Assembly (NCBI RefSeq): GCF_045689245.1
Contig: NZ_CP136865.1
Coordinates: 1,116,001 to 1,180,000 of the forward strand
From: Congregibacter brevis
GTDB lineage: Bacteria; Pseudomonadota; Gammaproteobacteria; Pseudomonadales; Halieaceae
Reading direction: 5' to 3'
DNA length: 64,000 bases
Of the stretch, positions 35,168 to 44,570 are shown piece after piece. A model generated the notes under the pieces. The model searched no databases and had not been told where the DNA came from. It saw only the letters and a list, made by a program, of their open reading frames with translations. Positions within the stretch are counted from its first letter, which is position 1; every line of letters starts with the position of its first letter. A program made the position numbers and the translations under genes.

Positions 35168-36514
35168 TTGAGCGGTCCGGTGTTCTTGAGCGGCTCCCCC
35201 ATGCGCCACGTTCTGGTCATGACCGGCGCATCCTCTGTTGGTCTCATAGCGATGTTCACCGTGGACGTCGTGGACATGGTTTTCATTACCTTGCTGGGGG
35301 ACCAGCGCCTGGTTGCCGCGGTTGGTTTCGCGGGCACCTTGCTATATTTCCTCCTGTCTCTGGGTATCGGACTTCAGATAGCGCTGGGCGCGTTGGTTGC
35401 GCGGGCAGAAGGTAATCAGGACCGAACCCTGGCGGGGCGTTACTGCAGCTCCGTACTGTGGTTTAACGCCCTTACCGTGGGTCTGGTAGCCGCCGTAGCC
35501 TGGATCTGGCTGCCTGAGCTGCTACAACTTTTGGGAGCATCGGGCGAGACTCTGAATTTCGCCTTGGCTTACAGCCGAATCCAACTTCCTGCGGTCCCGT
35601 TGCTGGTTCTTGGTATGAGTCTGTCGGCGGGGCTGCGCGCCGTGGGAGATGCGCGGCACAGCATGCTTGCGACGCTCGCGGGTGCGTTTGCAAACGCTGT
35701 GCTCGACCCGATTTTGATTTTTTACTTTGAGCTTGGCATCGAAGGTGCAGCTTGGGCGTCTGTCGCCTCCCGAGTGGTTGTTGTGAGCTACGCTGGATAC
35801 GTGCTGTTTTTCAGGCATCGCCTACCCAGTCGCGTGTCACCGAGCATGATCGCGGCGGATGCCCCCGCAATCATGGTGATCGCAGTGCCTGCGGTGCTCA
35901 CGAACCTCGCCACACCCTTTGGCAACAGTTTGGTATTGCGCATGATGTCGCAGTTTGGCGACAGTGCGGTGGCGGCGACCGCAGTGATGGGGCGATTGGC
36001 ACCATTGGCGTTTGCCGTGGTGTTTGCCGTGTCCGGCGCTGTGGGCCCCATCGTTGGCCAGAACGCGGGGGCATGTCGCTATGATCGTGTGCGGCAAACT
36101 TTGTTAGACGCTTCGAAGTTTGTGGTGGCCTATGTTGCCGTAGCTTGGTTGATTCTCTGGCTGGTTTCGGACCTCGTAATCGCTACCTTTACCGCGAGCG
36201 ATCTTGCTGCGGACTTACTCGGTTTTTACTTCCAATTTCTGGTGGGCGCCTTTGCTTTTAACGGCCTTCTGTTTGTAGCCAACGCCAGTTTTAACAACCT
36301 CGGCCGCGCCTACCTCGCCACATTGTTTAACTACGCCAAGGTCTTTTTAGGGGTTGTGCCTGCAGCTTACTTCGGTGCTTCTCTATATGGCGCGCGGGGT
36401 TTGATGGTGGGGGAGGTATTGGGAGCTTCGCTCTTCGGTGTCTTGGGCATGCTAAGTGCTTTGGCATTGGTTAGCCGTCTTCAGCGCGATTACCCGCCGC
36501 TCGAAACGGGCTAA
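35168..36514 (+). CDS. MATE-family multidrug/metabolite exporter
   Basis: The 448-residue protein has about twelve hydrophobic segments in two similar halves, with MATE-like features such as DVVDMVFITLLG near the N-terminus and a central VPAVLTNLATPFGNSL. It probably exports cationic drugs or metabolites by Na+ or H+ antiport. TTG start with AGGGAAG at good spacing; an ATG 11 codons in is the alternative. Its stop overlaps the convergent glutamine-synthetase-like gene by four bases. Confidence 0.85.
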   Translation: MSGPVFLSGSPMRHVLVMTGASSVGLIAMFTVDVVDMVFITLLGDQRLVAAVGFAGTLLYFLLSLGIGLQIALGALVARAEGNQDRTLAGRYCSSVLWFNALTVGLVAAVAWIWLPELLQLLGASGETLNFALAYSRIQLPAVPLLVLGMSLSAGLRAVGDARHSMLATLAGAFANAVLDPILIFYFELGIEGAAWASVASRVVVVSYAGYVLFFRHRLPSRVSPSMIAADAPAIMVIAVPAVLTNLATPFGNSLVLRMMSQFGDSAVAATAVMGRLAPLAFAVVFAVSGAVGPIVGQNAGACRYDRVRQTLLDASKFVVAYVAVAWLILWLVSDLVIATFTASDLAADLLGFYFQFLVGAFAFNGLLFVANASFNNLGRAYLATLFNYAKVFLGVVPAAYFGASLYGARGLMVGEVLGASLFGVLGMLSALALVSRLQRDYPPLETG

Positions 36515-37857
36515 AGCCTTTCGACGTAAGCGTGATACTCAAGGCTTGTGATGTGACGCTGGAACTCTGCGAGTTCCTGCGCCTTGGTGAGACCAAAATT
36601 GCGCTGCATTTCAGGGCCTAGAGCCGTGCTAACAAAACTGGACTCCCCAAACAGGTGGAGAGCATCCTGCATGTAAATGGGGAGGACTTCCGCGTCCAGT
36701 TGGCTATAGCCATCGCCGCTGATTGGAGCTTTTGGGGTGAGCTTGCGTTCGATACCGTCAAGAGCGGCAGCCAGAATAACAGCGAAAACCAGATAAGGGT
36801 TGGCATCGGCGCCCGCCACTCGATGTTCTAATCGCCGAGCTTTGTTGTTGCCCGCGGGTACTCGCACGGCAACAGTGCGGTTTTCGTAACCCCAGTTTGG
36901 AGTGATGGGCGCATGGCTCCCTTTTTGAAACCGTCGGTAGGCGTTGAAGCTGGGTGCGAAGATCGCAAACGAATCCGCCATATGCTGCAGGCAGCCGCCA
37001 ATGGCGTGGCGCAGTTTGGGCGTTCCAAATTCCGTACCGTCGTCAAAAACGTTTTTGCCATCGCGATCAATCACGCTGCAGTGCACATGAAGCCCATTCC
37101 CGGCCTCATCGGCAAAAGGCTTGGGCATAAAGCTGGCGACAAGGCCGTGTTGCTTGGCAATCTCCTTGATGGCGTGCTTCATCATAAGGATCTGCCGGGC
37201 TGCGAGGACCGGATTGTCCACATGCTGCATGTTGATTTCGTACTGAGATGGCGCTGATTCTTTTACGACACCATCAAAAGGCAGGCTCTGTAGGTGACAG
37301 GCACGATGAATCTGCTCAAGCATTGCGTGATTTTGCTGAAGGACATCGAGGCCATAGAGGTTGCCGCCAATGGGCTCGCCTCGGTAGGGCTTCTCTCCGC
37401 TATGACTTGGATGTTTGCCGTCCCATTTCACCAGGCTGAATTCCAACTCCGCGGCTACGACGGGGCGCCAGCCTCGGGCGTGGTAGCGAGACACAACCCG
37501 TTTGAGAACCTGACGGGGATCCCCCAGATAACCTGAGCCGCCGGGGCGGAACATAGTGAGCATAAGTTGACCGTGGCGCCCATTGGGGGACCAGGGAGTC
37601 GGTAGGAGCGAGCCCTCAACGGGTAGGCACACGCCATCCTCGTCACCGGTGGCAAACACCAGTTCTTCGACGTCGCGTCCCCAGATATCGAGCGCAAGGG
37701 CAGTTTTCGGGAATTTAAGCTCCCCTTTATAAACCTTGGCCAGCTTGTTGCGCGGCAGCCATTTACCCCTGAGAACACCGTTACTATCAGGCAACAGCGC
37801 TTCTATCATCGATACCTTGGGATAGGCGCGTAGAAACCAGTCTACCTCCAGCGCCAT
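36511..37857 (-). CDS. Glutamine synthetase-family ligase (gamma-glutamyl-polyamine synthetase-like)
   Basis: The 448-residue protein carries glutamine-synthetase catalytic blocks: AAELEFSL, GNGLHVHCSV, NAYRRFQKGSHAP and NKARRLEHRVAGADANPYL. The N-terminus and absence of the adenylylation-type features of GlnA place it with PuuA-type ligases that glutamylate amines such as putrescine. A LuxR-type regulator follows on its promoter side on the same strand. The true amine substrate is unknown and no other puu genes are adjacent. Confidence 0.85.
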   Translation of the reverse strand: MALEVDWFLRAYPKVSMIEALLPDSNGVLRGKWLPRNKLAKVYKGELKFPKTALALDIWGRDVEELVFATGDEDGVCLPVEGSLLPTPWSPNGRHGQLMLTMFRPGGSGYLGDPRQVLKRVVSRYHARGWRPVVAAELEFSLVKWDGKHPSHSGEKPYRGEPIGGNLYGLDVLQQNHAMLEQIHRACHLQSLPFDGVVKESAPSQYEINMQHVDNPVLAARQILMMKHAIKEIAKQHGLVASFMPKPFADEAGNGLHVHCSVIDRDGKNVFDDGTEFGTPKLRHAIGGCLQHMADSFAIFAPSFNAYRRFQKGSHAPITPNWGYENRTVAVRVPAGNNKARRLEHRVAGADANPYLVFAVILAAALDGIERKLTPKAPISGDGYSQLDAEVLPIYMQDALHLFGESSFVSTALGPEMQRNFGLTKAQELAEFQRHITSLEYHAYVERL

Positions 37858-37953
37858 AAGTCATATTTCCCGTGTTAAAAGATCCCCAGACCGCACTATT
37901 CCTAGGTGGAACACATCAGGCAATACCCCAGTTTGGGCACGCTGAGCCCTAAA

Positions 37954-38799
37954 CTATGCCGGACCCATGTAAATGGTCAGGGGGTCTTCACCTGCGGCTT
38001 CTCCCAAACAGGACATGGTGTTGAGGAATAGGGAGAAAAGGTCGGTTTGTGAGTTCACATCAAGCTTGCGATAGATACTCTTGCGATGACGGCGCACGGT
38101 CTCTCGGGCAATGGATAACCTGTCCGCCGTTGTATCGGTACCGTAACCGCGGAGCATTAACTCCAGTACGCCTCTCTCTCGAGGAGACAACATGGATGTT
38201 CCGAAGGTTTTAAACGCTAAGTCAATTTGGTGGTCTATGCCCGGTTGAATGAGATTCTCTACGGCAAAGGCATCGAACTCACTGTGGATGCGCAGGAGCT
38301 CCGAAATTGGATCCGCAATAGAGTAGAGCAGTTGATACTCATCATCGCTGAACAGGCCCTGCTCGGGCAGGCGCATCATCGAAATATTGATCACACTGCC
38401 GCCCTGAAGCTGGGATAAAAAGATCGCCTCGTCTACGGTCCCCGTATCGCCATAATAGTTGGTGTAATAGCTTGAGGACTCGAGACGCCCTGCGGTAACT
38501 CGTGATAGCCGGTAGATGCGATTTTTGGGGCGATCGATGGATGTTTGAAAAAACGGATCTTCGCGATAAGGTCCTTCCAGGTAGGCATCAATCTGCGAGG
38601 CAACGGCCACGGGGGGGATCTCATGGTAGAGCACGCTGGGCGGAAGATCGCGGTGGTAAAGCCAGACCTGAGGGTAGGCAATAGGCACTCTCTCGCGCAC
38701 CGCGGCGATGAGGGCCGGAAAAAACTCATCGCGACCCAAGGCGCCGACGGCTCGGGCTAAGTCGCGATTCCACTCACTCAGTAGTGTCAATTTGCTCAT
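37954..38799 (-). CDS. LuxR-type HTH transcriptional regulator
   Basis: The 281-residue protein has a C-terminal LuxR/GerE helix-turn-helix (about 205-257: SPRERGVLELMLRGYGTD and later RKSIYRKLDV). The N-terminal 180 residues form an uncharacterised sensory-like domain with no recognisable receiver or AHL-binding signature. It is encoded upstream of the glutamine-synthetase-like gene on the same strand, 96 bp away, and may control it; that link is only positional. Confidence 0.82.
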   Translation of the reverse strand: MSKLTLLSEWNRDLARAVGALGRDEFFPALIAAVRERVPIAYPQVWLYHRDLPPSVLYHEIPPVAVASQIDAYLEGPYREDPFFQTSIDRPKNRIYRLSRVTAGRLESSSYYTNYYGDTGTVDEAIFLSQLQGGSVINISMMRLPEQGLFSDDEYQLLYSIADPISELLRIHSEFDAFAVENLIQPGIDHQIDLAFKTFGTSMLSPRERGVLELMLRGYGTDTTADRLSIARETVRRHRKSIYRKLDVNSQTDLFSLFLNTMSCLGEAAGEDPLTIYMGPA

Positions 38800-38890
38800 G
38801 CTAGCGGAGCCGGTTTGCGTATTTCACAAAAAAACGCCGTGTACAAGGAGTGTCGAGAGTGTGTTGCGAGTGCTGGGCCATGTCAAACCG

Positions 38891-39496
38891 CTAGTCGCTC
38901 CAGTTGAGGTTGCTGGTACGCCAATGTTCCCGCCAGGCAAGTTCCACTTTGTCGCTGTAAACCCGTCTGCCGCTGCTGCCGTTATAGGCTGCGAGAGCTC
39001 GGTGGAGGACGCCGTCTTCCCGTTGCAAGTAAAACTGCAGAATTCGGCAGCCATAGTCGAGATTGGTAAGGTTGTCGGTAAGGTTGTCATCGGGCCGTCC
39101 GATCTCGTTCTTCCAAAACGGCATAACTTGCATGAGCCCTTGAGCGCCTACTCGCGACACCGCAAAGCGATCGAAGTGACTTTCGACCTCTATTACCGCC
39201 AGTACCAGTTCTGGCGCCAGTGAGCTGCGGCTTGCCGCCGCGTGAATTTGTCGCAGAAGTTGGAGCCTACTGTCCGCATCGGGTACGTAGCGTGTGAGCC
39301 GGGCGCTCATGTCGACTAGCCAAACTTCTGCGTCGAACCGGTCGTCAAAGCTCTCACTGGCCACTATGTTGGATTCAAGAAACTGCCGCAGCGCTTCCCG
39401 TTGCGCGTCCCCTGGAGACAGTCCGTCTTGGGCAGCAATATGCCCTGCGGCAATCAACAATAGCGCGCTAGAGAGCTGAGCCAGACGCTGCAACAA
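38891..39496 (-). CDS. Soluble lytic murein transglycosylase (SLT domain), exported
   Basis: The C-terminal SLT domain shows VIEVESHFDRFAVSRVGAQG followed by LMQVMPFW, with the catalytic Glu in IEVES and a later ALAAYNGS. It cleaves peptidoglycan in the periplasm. The frame is open far into proS, but the family N-terminus and signal peptide (LAQLSSALLLIAAGHIAAQ) point to a TTG at 39496, ten bases after AAGGAAG, giving 201 residues and placing the start just past the proS stop. Start confidence is moderate. Confidence 0.85.
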   Translation of the reverse strand: MLQRLAQLSSALLLIAAGHIAAQDGLSPGDAQREALRQFLESNIVASESFDDRFDAEVWLVDMSARLTRYVPDADSRLQLLRQIHAAASRSSLAPELVLAVIEVESHFDRFAVSRVGAQGLMQVMPFWKNEIGRPDDNLTDNLTNLDYGCRILQFYLQREDGVLHRALAAYNGSSGRRVYSDKVELAWREHWRTSNLNWSD

Positions 39497-39503
39497 GTGG
39501 GTC

Positions 39504-41219
39504 TTAGCTTCCTTGCTGGAGCTGTGAAGCGATAAAGCCCATAGCGTCCGCAAGGGGCACTCGTTGTGATTCGGCATCCCGTCGGCCCTGATACTCAATC
39601 TCACCTTCGGCCAGAGAGCGGTCCCCAATAACAATCCGGTGGGGAATTCCCAGTAGCTCCATATCCGCGAACTTCACACCAGGCCGCTCGTTTCGGTCAT
39701 CCATAAGGACTTCGATTCCCTGCTCCTGGCACTGCGTGTGCAGAGCCTCGGCAGCTTCGGCTACCGCAGCGGATTTGTGCATGTTGAGGGGTACGATCGC
39801 CAGTTGGAATGGAGCCATCGCGCTTGGCCAGATGATGCCTCGCTCGTCGTTGTTCTGCTCAATCGCTGCAGCGACAATGCGGCTAACGCCGATACCGTAG
39901 CAACCCATGCTCAGTGTCACATTGCGCCCGTTTTCATCAAGGACTTTGGCGTTCATCGCTTCACTGTACTTTGTGCCGAGCTGGAAAATGTGACCCACCT
40001 CGATGCCGCGACGTATTTGAAGCGTGCCGCTACCATCAGGGCTGGGGTCTCCGGACATGACGCTGCGCAGATCGGCAGTCGCGTAGTCGCTGATATCCCT
40101 GTCCCAGTTAGCACCCTCGAAGTGTTCATCGGGGCTGTTGGCCCCACAGCAAAAGTCCGCACAGGCTGCGGCGCTATAGTCCGCCACGACTGGGATAGAC
40201 AGGCCAACAGGCCCAATGGAACCAAAGCCTGCACCACAGGCTGCCTTAGCCTCCTCTTCGGTCGCCATTCTGAGAGGCGATGCGACCAGAGGATGTTTTT
40301 CGGCTTTCACAGTGTTGAGCTCATGATCACCACGAATCACCAGCGCTACGAGGCCGCCCTCGGCAGCCTCTACAAGCAGCGTTTTTGCCGTGCTATTTGC
40401 GGGCAGTTGCTGAGCCTCGCAAAGATCAGCGATGGTTTTCACTCCCGGCGTAGCAATCCTGTTTAACTCTCTGGACGGTGCGGGCCGCTGATCGCTTTGA
40501 TCAAGGGTCTCGGCCCGTTCCACATTGGCGGCATAGTCACTGCCATCACTAAAGGCGATGGCGTCTTCTCCAGAGTCCGCCAGCACATGAAACTCGTGGG
40601 AAGTGTTCCCGCCAATGCTTCCGCTATCGGCCATAACGGGTCTGAAGTCTAGTCCTAGGCGCTCAAAGACCTTGGTATAGGCTCGATGCATCACCTGGTA
40701 GGTGGTCTCCAGAGATGATTGGTCCGGGTGGAAGGAGTAGGCATCCTTCATGAGGAATTCCCTGGCTCGCATAACACCGAAGCGAGGCCGTATCTCATCT
40801 CGCACCTTGTTTTGAATCTGATAGAGATTCAGTGGCAACTGTTTATAGCTGCTGATTTCGTTGCGCACGATGTCGGTGATGACCTCTTCATGGGTGGGGC
40901 CCAGGCAGAAGTCGCGATTGTGTCGATCCTGTATACGCAGCAGCTCGGGTCCGTACTGCTCCCAGCGGCCGGACTCCTCCCATAACTCTGCTGGCTGCAC
41001 CATCGACATTGCTAGTTCCAGCGCGCCCGCCGCATCCATTTCTTCGCGGACAACGCGTTCGACTTTGCGAAGGACTTTTAAGCCCATGGGCATCCATGTG
41101 TAGAGTCCGGAAGACAGCTTGCGGATCAGGCCCGCACGGAGCATGAGGCGGTGGCTGATGATCTCCGCATCTGCTGGGGTTTCTTTGTGCGTAGTGATGA
41201 GAAACTCGCTACTGCGCAT
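39504..41219 (-). CDS. proS: Prolyl-tRNA synthetase ProS (bacterial type)
   Basis: The 571-residue class II synthetase contains motif 2 (VRDEIRPRFGVMRAREFLMKD), the inserted editing domain typical of bacterial ProRS (FSDGSDYAANVERAET onward), and a C-terminal anticodon-binding domain (LDDRNERPGVKF-like block with DDRNERPGVKFAD). It charges tRNA-Pro. AAGGAAAA precedes the ATG. The transglycosylase gene follows only a few bases after its stop, so they share a transcript. Confidence 0.95.
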   Translation of the reverse strand: MRSSEFLITTHKETPADAEIISHRLMLRAGLIRKLSSGLYTWMPMGLKVLRKVERVVREEMDAAGALELAMSMVQPAELWEESGRWEQYGPELLRIQDRHNRDFCLGPTHEEVITDIVRNEISSYKQLPLNLYQIQNKVRDEIRPRFGVMRAREFLMKDAYSFHPDQSSLETTYQVMHRAYTKVFERLGLDFRPVMADSGSIGGNTSHEFHVLADSGEDAIAFSDGSDYAANVERAETLDQSDQRPAPSRELNRIATPGVKTIADLCEAQQLPANSTAKTLLVEAAEGGLVALVIRGDHELNTVKAEKHPLVASPLRMATEEEAKAACGAGFGSIGPVGLSIPVVADYSAAACADFCCGANSPDEHFEGANWDRDISDYATADLRSVMSGDPSPDGSGTLQIRRGIEVGHIFQLGTKYSEAMNAKVLDENGRNVTLSMGCYGIGVSRIVAAAIEQNNDERGIIWPSAMAPFQLAIVPLNMHKSAAVAEAAEALHTQCQEQGIEVLMDDRNERPGVKFADMELLGIPHRIVIGDRSLAEGEIEYQGRRDAESQRVPLADAMGFIASQLQQGS

Positions 41220-41679
41220 TGGTTTTTTCCTTGTTCCTGCGATGGTGGGGGAGTGTAAGACGCAATCGCGTGGTGGTACAGAAACGAATCACATAACTTT
41301 TGTGCTAGCGTACGGCGCTTCTTGCAGGAAATACCTAAAAAAATAGGGTTTTTTTGCCGCGCATTGCGATAAACGCTTGTATTGTAGGGTTGAGTGATTT
41401 ATATATGTTCCCAAGTTGTGATTGACGCTTTATACGCAGTCTCAAGGCGCTTAGCAAAAGGCGCTAGAGGGTGTGCTGAGAGCAAAATCACGGCTTGTAT
41501 GCCCAGGTCAATAAATGGAGAAACGCGACGTTTTTTCTGACAAAGCTCCTGTCGTGGGGTGCATCGGTGAGGCCTATGTATTTAGGTCACTGATCCACGC
41601 TCCGGCTTTTGGACCCCGGCAGAAAACGCGTCGTTGCATGAAACATAAAGCCCTTAAACCGCAAGGAAGGTTCATAATC
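41220..41679. other. Divergent region between proS and the HU-like gene
   Basis: The 460 bp hold the proS leader on one side and a long (about 270-base) leader for the HU-like gene on the other. The HU-like frame is open upstream to 41515 but that extension has no HU or histone-like composition and no ribosome-binding site. No other gene is visible. Confidence 0.55.
41377..41405 (+). promoter_or_regulatory. Candidate sigma-70 promoter for the HU-like gene
   Basis: -35 TTGTAT (41377-41382), a 17-base spacer and -10 TATATA (41400-41405). Transcription from here would leave an untranslated leader of nearly 270 bases before the ATG at 41680. Confidence 0.4.
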
Positions 41680-42102
41680 ATGGCGACACGTAAAGCAGCA
41701 GCAAAGAAAGCCCCAGCTAAGAAGAAAGCAGCAGCCAAAAAGGCACCTGCCAAGAAAGCAGCAGCTCCCGCTAAAAAAGCAGCACCCGCGCTGAAAGACA
41801 AAATGACTAAGACTCAGGTCATGGCAAGCATCTCTGAAAGCACAGGTCTGACTAAAAAGCAGGTGGGCGATGTGATGTCAGAGCTTGAGACACTCATCGA
41901 GCGCAGCATCAAGAAGCGTGCTGTTGGCGAGTTCACGCTGCCAGGCCTGATGAAGATCACCACAGTGAAGAAGCCTGCAGTGAAGGCGCGCAAGGGCATC
42001 AACCCTTTCACTGGTGAAGAGACGATGTTTAAGGCGAAGCCAGCAAGCGTTGCTGTGAAGGTTCGTCCTCTGAAGAAGATGAAGGAGTTTGCTCAGTCCT
42101 AA
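41680..42102 (+). CDS. HU-family DNA-binding protein with histone H1-like tail
   Basis: The 140-residue protein has an N-terminal tail (about 1-41) made almost only of Ala, Lys and Pro in repeats such as AAKKAPAKK, like eukaryotic H1 and other bacterial H1-like tails, then an HU/IHF-type domain (about 42-140: TQVMASISESTGLTKKQVGD, FTLPGLMKI, RKGINPFTGE). It probably bends and compacts DNA, with the tail adding charge-based contacts. AAGGAAGG lies ten bases before the ATG, which sets the start. Confidence 0.9.
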   Translation: MATRKAAAKKAPAKKKAAAKKAPAKKAAAPAKKAAPALKDKMTKTQVMASISESTGLTKKQVGDVMSELETLIERSIKKRAVGEFTLPGLMKITTVKKPAVKARKGINPFTGEETMFKAKPASVAVKVRPLKKMKEFAQS

Positions 42103-42242
42103 GTTAGGGCAGAGCAGAGTAGGGCGTCTCTTCGGGTCGCCCCTCGTTCCAAGCGTCTAATCTGAGCCTGTCCGGCACGACTTCTCCGTCGGGTAGGCTT
42201 CGATTCTCCCGTCCCCTGATTTTCAGGGTTGACTTTCTCCCA

Positions 42243-42271
42243 TTGGTTCGCATCGCGAGCTGAGGTAGAAT
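42243..42271 (+). promoter_or_regulatory. Candidate promoter for the FmdB-aspS-yebC run
   Basis: -35 TTGGTT (42243-42248), a 17-base spacer and -10 TAGAAT (42266-42271), about 120 bases before the FmdB-type gene. The -35 is only partly consensus. Confidence 0.4.
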
Positions 42272-42394
42272 CCGCGCCGCTTTTTAAAATGCCTCTCGCT
42301 TGTCGTCTAAGCGTACCGCCTCAGGTTCGGGTCGGAGGTCGAAACGGCCCCATCCATCGGCGACAGAGCCTTTGCGTTGGAAGGATTTACTACC

Positions 42395-42706
42395 ATGCCC
42401 ATATATGAATACCAGTGTACTGAGTGCGGCGCACTCCACGAAGCTCTGCGCAAGATCAGCGATCCACCGCTGACTGATTGTCCTGCTTGCGGCAAATCTG
42501 CGCTACGCAAGAAGGTCTCCGCGGCGGCTTTTCGTCTGGCGGGCAACGGCTGGTACGAAACAGATTTTAAGAGCGGTAAGAAGAAGAACCTGGCCGGTGA
42601 CAGTGGTGCCAGCTCCAGTGATGCCTCCGCCGGAGGCTCCGATAAGGGTGCGCCGGCGGCAAAACCATCGAAAACTGATACAAGCAGCGGTAGCTCCGCG
42701 GCCTAA
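42395..42706 (+). CDS. FmdB-family zinc-ribbon protein
   Basis: The 103-residue protein starts MPIYEYQC and has two CXXC knuckles (Cys8/Cys11 and Cys29/Cys32), the FmdB regulatory-protein-type zinc ribbon (PF09723). The C-terminal 45 residues are Ser/Ala/Gly/Lys-rich and probably disordered. Its function is not established; relatives are often encoded before aspS as here. Start chosen at ATG 42395 after GGAAGGA. Confidence 0.88.
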   Translation: MPIYEYQCTECGALHEALRKISDPPLTDCPACGKSALRKKVSAAAFRLAGNGWYETDFKSGKKKNLAGDSGASSSDASAGGSDKGAPAAKPSKTDTSSGSSAA

Positions 42707-42762
42707 TTTTTGTTTGAGCAACGCAATGAGCGTGCAACTTAACCCCATATATAGGAACCACC

Positions 42763-44544
42763 ATGCGCAGCCATAACTGCGGCCTTCTTCGAAGTGCCGA
42801 TATTGATGAGACCGTAACACTCTGTGGCTGGGTGGACCGGCGCCGCGACCATGGTGGGGTGATCTTTTTGGACCTTCGTGATCGCGACGGGATTGTGCAG
42901 GTGGTATTTGATCCTGACACCGAAGAGCATTTTGCAACCGCTGATCGCGTACGCACGGAGTATGTACTCAAGGTCACGGGGCGGGTTCGCGCCCGTAGCG
43001 AAGCCACCGTGAACCCCAGCATGGCGACGGGTGAAATTGAGGTGCTTGGGAAAGAGATCGAAGTACTGAACACGGCCGCGACACCGCCTTTCCAGCTGGA
43101 TGAGCACACTTCCGTCGGCGAAGAGGTTCGTCTGCGCTACCGCTACATGGATTTACGTCGACCCGAGATGCAGCAGCGTTTGCGTCTGCGCTCCCAGGTG
43201 ACCGATGCGGTACGTCGCTTTCTGCATGAAGAAGAATTTCTGGACATCGAAACGCCCATCTTGACTCGCGCGACGCCCGAGGGCGCCCGCGACTATCTCG
43301 TGCCCAGCCGTACCCATCCGGGACAGTTCTTTGCGCTGCCGCAGTCCCCTCAACTATTCAAGCAGTTGCTGATGGTGTCGGGCTTTGATCGCTATTACCA
43401 GATCGCCAAGTGCTTCCGCGATGAGGACTTACGTGCCGATCGTCAGCCTGAGTTTACGCAAATTGATATCGAAACCTCGTTTATGGACGAGGCAGGGATC
43501 ATGGAAATCACCGAGCGCATGGTGCGTGGGCTGTTTCAGTCGGTGCTGGGTGTTGATCTACCTAGCTTTTCGCACATGACCTGGAAAGAGGCGATGGAGC
43601 GCTTCGGCTCTGATAAGCCGGATCTGCGCATTCCTCTCGAGCTGATTTCTGTGGACGACTTGATGCAGCAGGTCGACTTCAAGGTCTTCAGAGGTCCAGC
43701 TGATGACCCTCTGGGTCGTGTGGCAGCCTTAAAAGTCCCGGGTGGTGCATCAATATCCCGAAAAGAGATCGACGACTACACCCGCTATGTTGGTAACTAT
43801 GGTGCCCGAGGGCTTGCGTGGATCAAGGTCAATGATCTGGCGGCCGGTGTCGAAGGCCTCCAGTCTCCGATTTTGAAGTTCATGCCTGATAACGTAGTCG
43901 CGGCGATGATGGATCGCCTTGAAGCGGCGAACGGAGACATTGTTTTCTTTGGCGCGGATCGCGCGGGCATCGTGAACGAGGCTTTAGGCGCATTGCGCAT
44001 CAAGGTCGGTACGGATCAAGGTCTGGTGAGCGAAGGTTGGGCGCCTCTTTGGGTGATCGATTTTCCTATGTTTGAAGAAGACGGCAACGGCGGTTGGACA
44101 CCACTGCATCATCCGTTTACTGCGCCGGCCTGCGACTTGGCGACGCTTAGCCAGCATCCTGGTGAGGCACTATCGCGAGCTTACGACATGGTGCTCAATG
44201 GCACCGAGCTCGGCGGAGGCAGTGTACGTATTCATAATCTGGAAACGCAGGAAGCGGTTTTCGATATCTTGGGTATTGATCCTGCAGAAGCACGGGAGAA
44301 GTTCGGCTTCCTCCTCGACGCACTCAAATACGGTGCGCCACCGCACGGTGGCTTGGCCTTTGGTCTGGATCGAATTGTCATGCTCATGAGCGGTGCTACT
44401 TCTATTCGCGACGTTATTGCATTCCCTAAAACGCAAACTGCTGCCTGTGTGATGACTGAAGCGCCGGGTACGGTAGGTGCTTCGCAACTTCGTGAACTGC
44501 ACATTCGACTGAGAGAGCAGGAAAAGAAAGAGGGTGAAAGCTGA
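42763..44544 (+). CDS. aspS: Aspartyl-tRNA synthetase AspS
   Basis: The 593-residue class II synthetase has an N-terminal OB-fold (WVDRRRDHGGVIFLDLRDRDG), motif 2 (FRDEDLRADRQPEFTQID) and motif 3 (GLAFGLDRIVML), plus the bacterial GAD insertion. It charges tRNA-Asp; whether it also charges tRNA-Asn cannot be judged here. Lies between the FmdB-type gene and yebC on one strand. Confidence 0.96.
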   Translation: MRSHNCGLLRSADIDETVTLCGWVDRRRDHGGVIFLDLRDRDGIVQVVFDPDTEEHFATADRVRTEYVLKVTGRVRARSEATVNPSMATGEIEVLGKEIEVLNTAATPPFQLDEHTSVGEEVRLRYRYMDLRRPEMQQRLRLRSQVTDAVRRFLHEEEFLDIETPILTRATPEGARDYLVPSRTHPGQFFALPQSPQLFKQLLMVSGFDRYYQIAKCFRDEDLRADRQPEFTQIDIETSFMDEAGIMEITERMVRGLFQSVLGVDLPSFSHMTWKEAMERFGSDKPDLRIPLELISVDDLMQQVDFKVFRGPADDPLGRVAALKVPGGASISRKEIDDYTRYVGNYGARGLAWIKVNDLAAGVEGLQSPILKFMPDNVVAAMMDRLEAANGDIVFFGADRAGIVNEALGALRIKVGTDQGLVSEGWAPLWVIDFPMFEEDGNGGWTPLHHPFTAPACDLATLSQHPGEALSRAYDMVLNGTELGGGSVRIHNLETQEAVFDILGIDPAEAREKFGFLLDALKYGAPPHGGLAFGLDRIVMLMSGATSIRDVIAFPKTQTAACVMTEAPGTVGASQLRELHIRLREQEKKEGES

Positions 44545-44570
44545 GTCTATTTTGACCAGGGGGATCACTG

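Noticed and set aside
41515..41679. Upstream extension of the HU-like frame
   Set aside because: No ribosome-binding site and no HU or histone-like sequence; AAGGAAGG marks the ATG at 41680.
42122..42142. GGGCG/CGCCC hairpin after the HU-like gene as a terminator
   Set aside because: The stem is only five base pairs and no T run follows.
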